NCBI RefSeq assembly: GCF_947496485.1
Contig: NZ_CANMCZ010000002.1
Location: forward strand, 1-64,000
From: an uncultured Winogradskyella sp.
GTDB lineage: Bacteria; Bacteroidota; Bacteroidia; Flavobacteriales; Flavobacteriaceae
Direction of reading: 5' to 3'
DNA length: 64,000 bases
Shown in pieces: positions 1 through 10,051 of this stretch (position 1 is its first letter; every line of letters starts with the position of its first letter). The notes under the pieces were generated by a model. That model was given only the letters and a program-made list of their open reading frames with translations. It had not been told where the DNA came from and searched no databases. The position numbers were made by a program, and so were the translations under genes.

Positions 1-33
1 GTACTGCTTACTGTGGAAGAGTAGGTCGCCGCC
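1..33 (+). rRNA. rrf: 5S ribosomal RNA, 3' end (partial)
   Basis: The first 33 bases match the conserved 3' part of Bacteroidota 5S rRNA (GAGTAGGTCGCCGCC at 19-33). The rest of the gene, and presumably a 16S-23S-5S operon, lies to the left of the window. A strong intrinsic terminator follows eight bases later, as expected at the end of an rRNA operon. The exact 3' end is estimated from the family pattern. Confidence 0.85.
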
Positions 34-40
34 TTTTTTG

Positions 41-75
41 AATCCCAATTACTTATTGTAGTTGGGATTTTTTGT
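41..75 (+). terminator. Intrinsic terminator of the rRNA operon
   Basis: AATCCCAA (41-48) pairs with TTGGGATT (62-69), followed by a run of T. The T tract lies only on the plus-strand side, so it serves the 5S transcript and not the minus-strand gene at 120-353. Confidence 0.85.
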
Positions 76-119
76 TTGATAATTGTGAAGTATTTTAATT
101 ATGCTATAAAAAGCGTATT

Positions 120-353
120 CTACTTTTTATTAAACATACTATCAAGTATGGTATTTATGCCTTTAAATAAAAAGAATATAGCTAAAAAACATAATATTAT
201 TGATACAATAATTAATGGGATATATAATGTTTTTTCCTTATTTGAGAAAGATACATAAAGTAAAATAGGACCTGTAAACATTAGTAATAAACAGATACCC
301 ATTTGTCTTAAGCCTTTTCTCAATATTTCTTTATCAGTTCTATCAGTTTCCAT
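120..353 (-). CDS. DUF6095 family small membrane protein
   Basis: A 77-residue protein with a charged N-terminus (METDRTDKEILRKGLRQMG) and two hydrophobic helices at about residues 20-37 and 44-66. It resembles the DUF6095 family of small flavobacterial membrane proteins, whose function is unknown. The longer frame to 383 would add ten residues inside murQ, so I chose the ATG at 351-353, where the typical METDRTDKE start lies. It overlaps the end of murQ by 11 bases (ATG at 353, murQ stop at 343-345). The two genes are therefore probably co-transcribed and translationally coupled. Family assignment is by recognition of sequence style; no function is claimed. Confidence 0.75.
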   Translation of the reverse strand: METDRTDKEILRKGLRQMGICLLLMFTGPILLYVSFSNKEKTLYIPLIIVSIILCFLAIFFLFKGINTILDSMFNKK

Positions 354-1161
354 TATTATAATGATTAATAGCATCTCTAACACTTTGATATTTATTAAGT
401 AAAATTTCAGCTTCCTCTCTGTTAATATTTAACCTTTTCATTAGCATTTGTTGTCCTCTATCGACAAGTTTGTTATTACTTAATTGCATATCTACCATCT
501 TATTTCCTTCAACTTTTCCAAGTTGAATCATAGTAGTGGTAGTAACCATATTTAAAACCAATTTTTGAGAGGTACCAGCTTTCATTCTTGAGCTACCAGT
601 TACAAATTCTGGACCCACAACAATTTCGATTGGATATTGAGATACTTTAGATAAAGGACTATTTTGATTGCAGGTTATACAACCTGTTTTTATATTGTTT
701 TTATTACAAGTTTCTAATGCACTAATGACATAAGGTGTCGTGCCAGAAGCAGCTATGCCAATAACAAAGTCTTTATTAGATATATTGTGTTTTTGTAAAT
801 CTTTCCAGCCTTGTGATTTTGAATCCTCTGCAAATTCAACTGCTTTTCTAATGGCTTTATCACCGCCAGCAATTAAGCCAATAACTAAATCGTGTGAAAC
901 TCCAAAAGTAGGTGGACATTCTGATGCGTCTAAAACTCCTAGTCTACCACTAGTTCCTGCTCCTATGTAGAATAATCGACCTCCTTGTTTTAGTTTTTGA
1001 ACTACTTCTTTTATAAGTTTTTCAATTTGAGGCAAGGCTTTTTCAACAGCGAAGGGAACCGTTTTATCTTCATTATTAATATTTGTGATAATGTCAGAAA
1101 TTGACATTTCTTCAAGATTATTATAATTTGAATCCTGCTCTGTAGTTTTAGTAAATGACAT
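343..1161 (-). CDS. murQ: N-acetylmuramic acid 6-phosphate etherase
   Basis: Cytoplasmic peptidoglycan-recycling enzyme that cleaves the lactyl ether of MurNAc 6-phosphate to give GlcNAc 6-phosphate and D-lactate. The 272-residue protein has a SIS sugar-phosphate fold. The phosphosugar site GAGTSGRLG (about 67-75) runs into DASECPPTFG, whose Glu81 corresponds to the catalytic acid of the family; a second conserved Glu is near 112 (VEFAEDS). IAASGTTPYV and SSRMKAGTSQK are further family motifs. Length is normal for Bacteroidota. The ATG at 1161 is supported by the early TEQDSNYNNLEEM segment, which aligns with the family N-terminus. A TATCTTTG promoter element sits four bases upstream, suggesting an almost leaderless mRNA. 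No anmK or MurNAc transporter is visible next to it. Confidence 0.95.
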   Translation of the reverse strand: MSFTKTTEQDSNYNNLEEMSISDIITNINNEDKTVPFAVEKALPQIEKLIKEVVQKLKQGGRLFYIGAGTSGRLGVLDASECPPTFGVSHDLVIGLIAGGDKAIRKAVEFAEDSKSQGWKDLQKHNISNKDFVIGIAASGTTPYVISALETCNKNNIKTGCITCNQNSPLSKVSQYPIEIVVGPEFVTGSSRMKAGTSQKLVLNMVTTTTMIQLGKVEGNKMVDMQLSNNKLVDRGQQMLMKRLNINREEAEILLNKYQSVRDAINHYNNGN

Positions 1162-1165
1162 AGTT

Positions 1166-1173
1166 CAAAGATA
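1166..1173 (-). promoter_or_regulatory. Bacteroidota -7 promoter element of murQ
   Basis: On the minus strand this reads TATCTTTG, an exact match to the TAnnTTTG consensus of the main Bacteroidota sigma factor. It lies only four bases before the murQ ATG, so transcription would start at or just before the start codon. No clear TTG -33 element is seen. Confidence 0.6.
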
Positions 1174-1223
1174 CTTCATTTTTGTACTTTATATAGAGTA
1201 ACTAGTTAATTTGGACACTGATA

Positions 1224-2051
1224 TTATTCTTCAATAGTAAACTGAATACGATTTGCTTCAGATAAATTAAAGTATCCTAAAGCATAGTTATCGGGATTAG
1301 TCGTATTTATTATATTACCTCTTAATAATGCTGGTGGTGTTTGAAAAGGACCAGCATCACCTTGACGACTTTGCTCAATTAATAGACCTGCATAATTGAA
1401 ATAACGTTCACCTATTCCTAGAATTTTAATAGTTACTTCTTGCCCACTGAACATATTTTCATAGAAATAAGAAAAATTAAAAGCTTCACCTTGATAAAAA
1501 CGATCTTCACTCACTTCTAAGAGATTGAAATCGAAATCAAAAAGATAAAAATCATTTCTTGTACCATCATCTGCGAAAGATACTATGATTTCTGTCTCAT
1601 CACCTTCGAAGAGTGTACCGTCACCTTGTTCTACTGAATTAATAGGGACAGATGCAAAAAGTTCTGTTTTTGCTTTATATGTTTCATTATCATATATGAC
1701 TGTCAATTCATATTGTGTATTGAACTCAGGATTTACCACAGCATCTGCTACTGGATCATAAAAGCCTGGATTATCATCTGATGCTTCAAAATTGATGACA
1801 GAGTTGTCTTCTAGATTGGTAATAAAAACCGTTGCGTCGGTAACAGGAGGAATTGTATCATCAAAAAATGGTGCAGATAATGTTAGTCTAAGGTATCCTT
1901 CAATTGTTACAGGACTTTCATTGAGGTAGATTTCAAAAGATGCATCAACAGTTAATCTCGGTTCACCTTCTGGTACGTCTACATCTACAACATCTTCACA
2001 ACTTAAAAATAATAGTGTAGAGGCAAGCATTATATAGATAAGTTTTTTCAT
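1224..2051 (-). CDS. DUF4249 family outer-membrane lipoprotein
   Basis: The 275-residue protein begins with a lipoprotein signal (MKKLIYIMLASTLLFLSCED; lipidation Cys at 18), followed by a DVDVPEGEPRLTVDA segment and a beta-rich body typical of DUF4249. DUF4249 proteins are usually encoded directly after a TonB-dependent receptor, as here (four bases separate the genes). They are thought to act as surface-exposed partners, by analogy with SusD, but the substrate is not known. The last residues end on a hydrophobic beta-strand. It is the second gene of the receptor transcription unit; nothing in the sequence reveals a ligand. Confidence 0.85.
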   Translation of the reverse strand: MKKLIYIMLASTLLFLSCEDVVDVDVPEGEPRLTVDASFEIYLNESPVTIEGYLRLTLSAPFFDDTIPPVTDATVFITNLEDNSVINFEASDDNPGFYDPVADAVVNPEFNTQYELTVIYDNETYKAKTELFASVPINSVEQGDGTLFEGDETEIIVSFADDGTRNDFYLFDFDFNLLEVSEDRFYQGEAFNFSYFYENMFSGQEVTIKILGIGERYFNYAGLLIEQSRQGDAGPFQTPPALLRGNIINTTNPDNYALGYFNLSEANRIQFTIEE

Positions 2052-2055
2052 TTGT

Positions 2056-4434
2056 CTAAAATTTAAAATTATAGGTTACCCCAGGAACAATCCCGAAGAT
2101 TGATGTTCTAATTGCTTCGTTTACAAAGGTTTCATCATTCTGCCCAAAAATTATTGAAGCTGCATTTCTTCTATTATAGAGATTATAGATACTAAAAACC
2201 CATTCTCCTTGTAATTTTCTGTTTTTATTTTTTCTTGGTGTTAAAGTTGCGGAAATGTCTAAGCGATGATAAGCTGGTAATCGTTCAGCATTTCGAGAGC
2301 CATCATAAATAGGAACTACTAAACCTTGAAATTCAAATTGTCCATTGGGATAATTTGTAGGTCTCCCAGTTTGAAATATGAGATTTGTTCCGAATTTCCA
2401 TTTTTCATTTAGTTCATAACTTCCGTTAAACGAAATGTCATGTGTTTTATCGTAAGGTGATTTATACCAATCCCCATTATTAATTCCTGTTTCAATAGCT
2501 GTTCTTCCTGGCGTTCGTTGCTCAGATTTAGATAAAGTATAGGCTAACCAGCCTTTGAAATTACCTTCGTTTTTGCGAAGTAATATCTCTAGACCATAGG
2601 CACGTGCTTCACCATTAAGAATATCTTGTTCTATAGCATTGTTGGCTATTAAATCTGCGCCGTCAATATAATCTATACGATTTTTGATGTCTTTATAAAA
2701 AACCTCGGTCTCAAAAGAATACTTATTATCGTTAATACTTTTAAAATACCCTAAGGCATATTGATTAAGTAGTTGAGGCCTAATATATTTACCACTTGGT
2801 GTCCATACATCTAATGGTGTAGGTGAATTGGTATTTGATAATAAATGTAAGTATTGAGTCATTCTATTATAACTTGCCTTTATTGAAGTATTATCATTGA
2901 AAGCATAAGCTAAAGCAACTCTAGGCTCTAAATTAGTAAAAGTTTTAATGGTTTCGCTTCTGCTGAGATTTTGTGTTTCGATAGGTTCAGCAGCCTCATA
3001 AATTTGAAGTTCTTCATTAAATAGAAGCGGATTGTCCTCTTGATATATGTTTAACCCATCTTGACCAAATCTTATAAAGTTACTTAGCCTTAATCCGTAT
3101 TGAATGCTTAATTTGTCTGAGATGGTGTGCTCAGCATCAACATATATTCCAAATTCGTTGGCATATTTATCAAATAACTTTTCGCGAATAATACCTGAGT
3201 CTTCTCTATTTGGTCTTATTTCACCGGGATTAAATTTATAATAGATATTATTTATACCATAATTAAGTTGAAAATTATTACTTAAATAATGTTTAAAATC
3301 ATATTTGAGATTGAAATTTCGGATACCAGAATCCCATTCAAAACCAACAAAGTCTAATTCTAAACCATAAAAGTAGTCTGAATATATAAGTGATAAATTA
3401 GAAAACAATTTATCTGAGAATAAATGATTCCATCTTAAATTAACTACAGTATTTCCATAAGTATTTTTAAAACTTTCACTTATTGAAAACACATCTCTTC
3501 CAAAATAACCAGAAAGGAAAACACTGTTATTATCATTTAATTTATAACTCAGTTTAGTGTTTAAATCATAAAAGTAGGCCACATTATCCAAATCAAAAAG
3601 AGGTAAAAATAAATGCGCATAACTACTGCGACCTCCAAATAAAAATGATCCTTTTTCTTTTTTAATTGGTCCTTCAGCTAAAATACGACTAGAAATTAAT
3701 CCGATTCCTCCGTTGATGTGAAACTCATTACTATTTCCTTCTTTTTGATAAATATCTAATACTGAAGATACACGCCCACCATATTTTGCTGGAATACCTC
3801 CTTTATACAATTTGATATCTTTTATAGCATCTGGATTAAACACAGAAAAGAAACCAAATAAATGAGACGAGTTGAAGATAGTGGCTTCATCTAGCAGAAT
3901 AAGGTTTTGATCTGCTGCACCGCCTCTTACATTAAAACCAGAGGATCCTTCACCTGCATTGGTAACTCCAGGAAGTAGAATGATTGATTTTATAACATCT
4001 ACTTCACCTAAAACTACAGGCATATTTTTTATCGTTTTAATGGATAAGGCATTAACACTCATTTGTGGTTTTTTGATATTGAGTTTTTCAACATCTTCAG
4101 TAATTACAACTTCATCCAAACTTTCAAAAGCTTCAGTGAGCTTAAAATTCTTTGAGATATCAGAATTCAATTCAATAGTTTCTGAAATCGTTTTATAGCC
4201 TAAATAGCTAATTTGAATTTTATAAATGCCTGATGGTAGGGTAATAGAGTAGAAGCCATATTCATTTGTTACTGTACCAGACTGAATCTCTGGCATAATA
4301 ATATTAACACCAATTAATGTTTCATTACTTTGACTATCTGTTATGGTTCCGCTGAGTGTAAATTTTTCTTGGGCTTGAAGAAATATGGGACATAATAAAA
4401 GAAAGAGTAGAATTCTTTTAATATATATTATCAT
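2056..4434 (-). CDS. TonB-dependent outer-membrane receptor with carboxypeptidase-like N-terminal domain
   Basis: A 792-residue receptor importing an unknown ligand across the outer membrane using TonB energy. A signal peptide (about 1-21) precedes a CarboxypepD_reg-like beta-sandwich (about 25-110; SGTITDSQSNETLIGVNI, NEYGFYSITLPSG). A plug domain follows (about 120-235; LPGVTNAGEGSSGFNVRGG and QNLILLDEATIF), then a beta-barrel ending in an aromatic residue (VTYNFKF). It is shorter than SusC proteins (about 1000) and lacks the SusC-specific signature. It belongs to the receptor class paired with DUF4249 lipoproteins. No anti-sigma/sigma pair is adjacent, so regulation is not evident. Confidence 0.92.
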   Translation of the reverse strand: MIIYIKRILLFLLLCPIFLQAQEKFTLSGTITDSQSNETLIGVNIIMPEIQSGTVTNEYGFYSITLPSGIYKIQISYLGYKTISETIELNSDISKNFKLTEAFESLDEVVITEDVEKLNIKKPQMSVNALSIKTIKNMPVVLGEVDVIKSIILLPGVTNAGEGSSGFNVRGGAADQNLILLDEATIFNSSHLFGFFSVFNPDAIKDIKLYKGGIPAKYGGRVSSVLDIYQKEGNSNEFHINGGIGLISSRILAEGPIKKEKGSFLFGGRSSYAHLFLPLFDLDNVAYFYDLNTKLSYKLNDNNSVFLSGYFGRDVFSISESFKNTYGNTVVNLRWNHLFSDKLFSNLSLIYSDYFYGLELDFVGFEWDSGIRNFNLKYDFKHYLSNNFQLNYGINNIYYKFNPGEIRPNREDSGIIREKLFDKYANEFGIYVDAEHTISDKLSIQYGLRLSNFIRFGQDGLNIYQEDNPLLFNEELQIYEAAEPIETQNLSRSETIKTFTNLEPRVALAYAFNDNTSIKASYNRMTQYLHLLSNTNSPTPLDVWTPSGKYIRPQLLNQYALGYFKSINDNKYSFETEVFYKDIKNRIDYIDGADLIANNAIEQDILNGEARAYGLEILLRKNEGNFKGWLAYTLSKSEQRTPGRTAIETGINNGDWYKSPYDKTHDISFNGSYELNEKWKFGTNLIFQTGRPTNYPNGQFEFQGLVVPIYDGSRNAERLPAYHRLDISATLTPRKNKNRKLQGEWVFSIYNLYNRRNAASIIFGQNDETFVNEAIRTSIFGIVPGVTYNFKF

Positions 4435-4523
4435 AGTTTATGATTGGTTTTTAATTGCTTTTGATTAGAGGACGATTTGAACATAGAAAGGTTACTTTTT
4501 TAGCTAAAATTAATTCAAAAGAA

Positions 4524-4551
4524 TAAAAAAAGCCTCTCGAAAGAAGCTTTT
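4524..4551 (-). terminator. Intrinsic terminator downstream of icd
   Basis: Read on the minus strand, AAAGC-TTCT pairs with AGAG-GCTTT across a short loop (one mismatch), followed by seven T. It lies 24-50 bases after the icd stop codon, so it ends the icd transcript and isolates it from the receptor operon. Confidence 0.7.
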
Positions 4552-4574
4552 AACATAACATTAATCTAACATTA

Positions 4575-6836
<2,262 letters not shown>

Positions 6837-6845
6837 TTAGCTGTG

Positions 6846-6853
6846 CAAATATA
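6846..6853 (-). promoter_or_regulatory. -7 promoter element of icd
   Basis: Minus-strand TATATTTG matches the TAnnTTTG consensus exactly, 48 bases upstream of the icd ATG. It gives a leader of roughly 45 bases. No convincing -33 TTG is seen. Confidence 0.6.
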
Positions 6854-6945
6854 CAAAAACGATAACGTTTTCTTAGTGTTAGATTAACAGTAAACTATTA
6901 ATTATTTTGTGATATTATTAATAAAAACTTTGTAAAATTAGAATA

Positions 6946-7518
6946 TTATTTTATTCTAATATGGAATGAATTTAGCAGTCCGAAGCAATTTTCTTTTGAG
7001 AATGAGGCATTTTTAATTTTATTAATAGAGGGATTGATTGATAAATTATAAGCGGAATAAAAATTTGCAGACTCTAGATTGGTATTATCGAAAATAGAAC
7101 CTTTTAAATCACAATTGTCGAAAGAAGTTTGTTTTGCTTCGGTTTCAGTAAAATCTACGCTATGCATTTTGCAATTTAAAAATTTTGTGTTGCTGATTTT
7201 TAATTGATAGAAAGAAGATAGGTTTAAAATACAATCAATAAAACTAAAGTCTAGTAAAAAATCATTGCAATTTTGAAATATAATGCCGACTAACTTACAG
7301 TCCTTAAATATTACATCATTAAAAGTGGTGTGCATAAGATTCACATTACTAAAATTACATCCTATAAATTCACATTCTAAAAAGGATATATTAGAAATGT
7401 CTGAATTGTCAAAATTACAGTTTGAAAAAGTACAACCTGTATATTCTGCTTTAAATAGCTTATTTATGGTATAATCATTACTATCAAAATTTTGATTGTC
7501 AATTAAAGGAAGATTCAT
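6946..7518 (-). CDS. Pentapeptide repeat protein
   Basis: A 190-residue protein with no signal peptide. It is built of five-residue repeats with a central Leu/Phe and a small or polar residue before it (for example CTFSNCNFDNSDISNISF and TSFDNCDLKGSIFDNTNLES), which fold into a right-handed quadrilateral beta-helix. Repeats cover about residues 25-165. Some pentapeptide proteins mimic DNA and protect gyrase (Qnr/MfpA), but most have no known role and nothing here identifies one. It lies 140 bases upstream of icd's promoter region and appears to be monocistronic. A hairpin lies between it and the unexplained stretch upstream. Confidence 0.85.
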   Translation of the reverse strand: MNLPLIDNQNFDSNDYTINKLFKAEYTGCTFSNCNFDNSDISNISFLECEFIGCNFSNVNLMHTTFNDVIFKDCKLVGIIFQNCNDFLLDFSFIDCILNLSSFYQLKISNTKFLNCKMHSVDFTETEAKQTSFDNCDLKGSIFDNTNLESANFYSAYNLSINPSINKIKNASFSKENCFGLLNSFHIRIK

Positions 7519-7549
7519 ATTACAAGAATACGAAGATTATATAAAAGCA

Positions 7550-7593
7550 AAAAGCCATATCACTACAGATAAATCTGTGCTAACATGGCTTTT
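7550..7593 (-). terminator. Strong intrinsic terminator reading on the minus strand
   Basis: AAAAGCCAT (7550-7558) pairs with ATGGCTTTT (7585-7593), with an inner ACAGAT/ATCTGT stem at 7565-7578. On the minus strand it is followed by TTTTTGCTTTT. It lies upstream of the pentapeptide gene, so it must end a minus-strand transcript coming from 7594-8150. Confidence 0.7.
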
Positions 7594-8150
7594 ATTAGAA
7601 ACAGTACTACTACGACTTATTTAGTTTTCACTAAATCAGCTGTATGACTTTCGTCACCATCTTTTTCAGTTCAAGCGTTGCTGCTTCAAAACGAAACGTT
7701 TCATATCTTTCAAAATGTATTGACCTGATATTACTTTGTTTCTTAGGTTTATTTTTCTTGATGTTTTTTCTTTTATCATTCACTTGCGCAACTAATAAGT
7801 TCCAAAACATTGCTCTTCCTTTTTGTGTTCACTTTCGATTCCACTACTTTTTCCAAGCTTTCCACTTTATCAATGCAACCTACAAAGTATACTACATTAC
7901 TAAAGCTTCATGATTACTTCACAAACACTTGCATACACAAGCTGCTTAGTAACCTCAAAAAACAACCTCAATACGTTAAAGAACTAATCTTTAAGCAACA
8001 ATATCACATAAATTTAAAATTGCTTTTAAAACCAAACTAGGTTTGTTGTTAATTGTTCTGTAAATATATATGGTATTTGTGAATATGACAATATTTTAAC
8101 AATTTATATATCAACATCTTATAAACTAGAGTTATTAACAAAAGTTAATA
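7594..8150 (-). other. Stretch without an intact gene; possible non-coding RNA or decayed gene
   Basis: About 560 bases lie between the rplS terminator and the terminator at 7550-7593 without a convincing protein. The minus strand is purine-rich like the coding strands nearby, and short open segments occur in all three minus frames. One is a 44-codon piece at 7776-7907 with no start codon. Another is a 59-codon frame at 7631-7810 that starts with ATG after AGGAAGAG and encodes a very basic, low-complexity peptide. A third ends at 7617 in DGDESHTADLVKTK. One extra base in the A5 run near 7663 would join the second to the third. The plus-strand frames here are shadows. It does not match tmRNA, RNase P RNA or tRNA motifs that I know. 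Confidence 0.35.
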
Positions 8151-8151
8151 A

Positions 8152-8180
8152 ACTAAAAGAGCCTTCATTTCTGAAGGCTC
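8152..8180 (-). terminator. Intrinsic terminator of rplS
   Basis: GAGCCTTC (8159-8166) pairs with GAAGGCTC (8173-8180), followed on the minus strand by TTTTAG. It lies 24 bases after the rplS stop codon. Confidence 0.85.
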
Positions 8181-8203
8181 CTAAAAGTATTATATAAGTT
8201 AAA

Positions 8204-8554
8204 TTATCTTCTAACTTCTTTAATTCTTGCTTTTTTACCAGTAAGACCTCTAAAGTAGAAAATACGTGCTCTACGAACACTACCACGTTTGTTCACTTCT
8301 ATTTTCTGTAAAGCTGGTAAGTTAACCGGGAAGATACGCTCTACACCAATTGTTCCAGACATTTTACGGATTGTAAAAGTTTCTGAAGTTCCTGTTCCTT
8401 TGCGTTGTAATACTACGCCTCTAAAGAACTGCGTACGTACTTTTTCACCTTCTCTAATTTCGTAATATACAGTGATGGTATCACCAGCACTAAATTCCGG
8501 AAAATCTTTACGGGTTACAAATTCGTCTTGTACAAATTTTACTAAAGAATTCAT
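8204..8554 (-). CDS. rplS: 50S ribosomal protein L19
   Basis: Large-subunit protein at the 30S-50S interface. The 116-residue protein has the L19 landmarks FSAGDTITVYYEIREGEK, TQFFRGVVLQRKG, TFTIRKMSGTIGVERIFPVN and the basic tail RRARIFYFRGLTGKKARIKE. Length is the family norm. It lies downstream of trmD on the same strand, in the widespread trmD-rplS order, but has its own promoter element at 8628-8635 and its own terminator. It is therefore probably expressed largely independently. Confidence 0.98.
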   Translation of the reverse strand: MNSLVKFVQDEFVTRKDFPEFSAGDTITVYYEIREGEKVRTQFFRGVVLQRKGTGTSETFTIRKMSGTIGVERIFPVNLPALQKIEVNKRGSVRRARIFYFRGLTGKKARIKEVRR

Positions 8555-8627
8555 TTTGTTTTATTTATAATGGTTGTTTTAAATCAACATTCACGATTCT
8601 CGCCAGAGGTTAATCCAAAATTGGGTG

Positions 8628-8635
8628 CAAATATA
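8628..8635 (-). promoter_or_regulatory. -7 promoter element of rplS
   Basis: Minus-strand TATATTTG, an exact TAnnTTTG match, 73 bases upstream of the rplS start. The leader it implies (about 70 bases) is longer than those of most genes here. Confidence 0.6.
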
Positions 8636-8708
8636 GTTAAAAAGTTATAATTGAAAAGCTAATTATGAAAAGTTTTCTATGCTTTTACCATTGTACAGTA
8701 CTACTGAT

Positions 8709-9389
8709 TTATTCATCATTTAGAAGGTCTGGTCTTCGCTCTTGTGTTCTTTTATAAGCCTGATCTTCGCGCCATTTTTCTATTTCTGCAAAATTACCGC
8801 TAAATAACACTTCTGGCACTTTCATACCTTTATACTCACGTGGTCTTGTATAAATCGGTGGTGCTAATAAATTATCTTGAAATGAATCGGTTAAAGCAGA
8901 AGTCTCATTTCCTAAAACTCCTGGTATCAATCTTATTATTGCATCGCATAACACTGCAGCTCCTAATTCTCCACCAGACAAGACATAATCTCCTATTGAG
9001 ATTTCTTTTGTTATAAATTTATCACGTACACGCTGATCGACTCCTTTATAATGTCCGCAAAGAATAATAATGTTTTCTTTTAATGAAATATGGTTGGCAA
9101 TTCCTTGGTTAAGTTGCTCTCCGTCTGGTGTCATGTAAATGATTTCGTCGTAACTCCGCTCTTCTTGAAGTTTAGAAATACATTTATCTATCGGTTCTAT
9201 TAACATTACCATACCAGCTCCGCCACCAAATTGTGTATCGTCAACAGCTTTGTAGCTACCAGTTGTGTATTCTCTTAAATTATGAAAGTGGATTTCTACT
9301 AAACCCGCTTCTATTGCACGTTTTAAAATAGAGGCTTCAAACGGACTTTTTAAAAGTTCTGGTAATACGGTTATAATATCTATGCGCAT
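8709..9389 (-). CDS. trmD: tRNA (guanine-37-N1)-methyltransferase
   Basis: Methylates N1 of G37 in tRNAs reading CNN/GGN-type codons, using S-adenosylmethionine, to prevent frameshifting. The 226-residue SPOUT enzyme shows [13 protein letters not shown] at the start, [10 protein letters not shown] (about 54-63), and the trefoil-knot SAM site with [11 protein letters not shown] (about 111-121) and [15 protein letters not shown] (about 130-144). [12 protein letters not shown] and [19 protein letters not shown] follow. It precedes rplS and has its own promoter element 20 bases upstream of the ATG. Confidence 0.97.
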   Translation of the reverse strand: MRIDIITVLPELLKSPFEASILKRAIEAGLVEIHFHNLREYTTGSYKAVDDTQFGGGAGMVMLIEPIDKCISKLQEERSYDEIIYMTPDGEQLNQGIANHISLKENIIILCGHYKGVDQRVRDKFITKEISIGDYVLSGGELGAAVLCDAIIRLIPGVLGNETSALTDSFQDNLLAPPIYTRPREYKGMKVPEVLFSGNFAEIEKWREDQAYKRTQERRPDLLNDE

Positions 9390-9408
9390 AGCAATTTTTA
9401 ATAGAATG

Positions 9409-9416
9409 CAAAGATA
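9409..9416 (-). promoter_or_regulatory. -7 promoter element of trmD
   Basis: Minus-strand TATCTTTG, matching TAnnTTTG, 19 bases before the trmD ATG; the implied leader is about 16 bases. Confidence 0.55.
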
Positions 9417-9562
9417 TGTTTAATTGTGATAATTTAAGAAAAGTGTATTTTGAAGTTCATTTAACTTTATTGATATGAGTCTATTTCAATGATTTATATC
9501 AGACGTTAAACGAAGTTAGGAGAAATTTTTTACAAAATTAAGTTGTAATAAGTATCAGGCTT

Positions 9563-10000
9563 TTATTCAACTGTCCAAAAAAAATGCAAGTCAGTATCCT
9601 TTTTAAATCCCAGTTTTTCGTACAACTGCTGCGCAGGATTATCGAAAGCTGTTTGTATGGCTAAACCCTTATTGTTTTCTTTAATACAGAGTTGTTTGGC
9701 TTTATCTATTAATGCCTCTCCAATCCCTTGTCCTCTGTAATTTGTATTTACAAATAAATCATTTAATAAATACATCGGTTGCATAGAAACCGAAGAGAGT
9801 AGAGGATAGAGTTGCGTAAAGCCAATGGCTTTATCATTATCATAAGCTATAAAAATTATGGCATCCTTATTCTTAAATCGCTCTAGCAAGAAGTGTTTTG
9901 CTCCTTCTTTATCTGAGTCTTGTTTATAGAACTGCCTATAACCATCAAACAATGGTACTAAATCTTCTAAATGGTCTATATGTGCTTTAATAATTTTCAT
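9563..10000 (-). CDS. GNAT family N-acetyltransferase
   Basis: A 145-residue single-domain acetyltransferase using acetyl-CoA. The pyrophosphate-binding motif A is NYRGQGIGEALIDKAKQ (about 87-103). The C-terminal strand NPAQQLYEKLGFKKD (about 121-135) is typical of the fold. The substrate cannot be deduced. The gene starts immediately after the U-tract of the terminator at 10002-10031, so either some transcription reads through or it has its own promoter within the upstream gene's tail. It is followed by about 170 bases without a gene before the trmD promoter. Confidence 0.85.
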   Translation of the reverse strand: MKIIKAHIDHLEDLVPLFDGYRQFYKQDSDKEGAKHFLLERFKNKDAIIFIAYDNDKAIGFTQLYPLLSSVSMQPMYLLNDLFVNTNYRGQGIGEALIDKAKQLCIKENNKGLAIQTAFDNPAQQLYEKLGFKKDTDLHFFWTVE

Positions 10001-10001
10001 A

Positions 10002-10031
10002 AAAAAATCCGCAATTAAAATTACGGATTTA
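10002..10031 (-). terminator. Intrinsic terminator of the 10052-10660 gene
   Basis: AAATCCG (10006-10012) pairs with CGGATTT (10025-10031); on the minus strand the hairpin is followed by seven T. The T tract ends right at the start codon of the acetyltransferase gene. Confidence 0.75.
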
Positions 10032-10051
10032 AGTTTTTATAAAAAGAAATA

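Noticed and set aside
76..258. 60-codon plus-strand frame after the 5S rRNA
   Set aside because: It overlaps the DUF6095 gene on the other strand, follows a terminator and has no recognisable start context.
7644..8040. Two plus-strand frames of 89 and 76 codons
   Set aside because: Their Phe/Ser/Thr-rich, pyrimidine-biased sequence is what the complement of a purine-rich strand gives. The terminator signals show transcription on the minus strand here.
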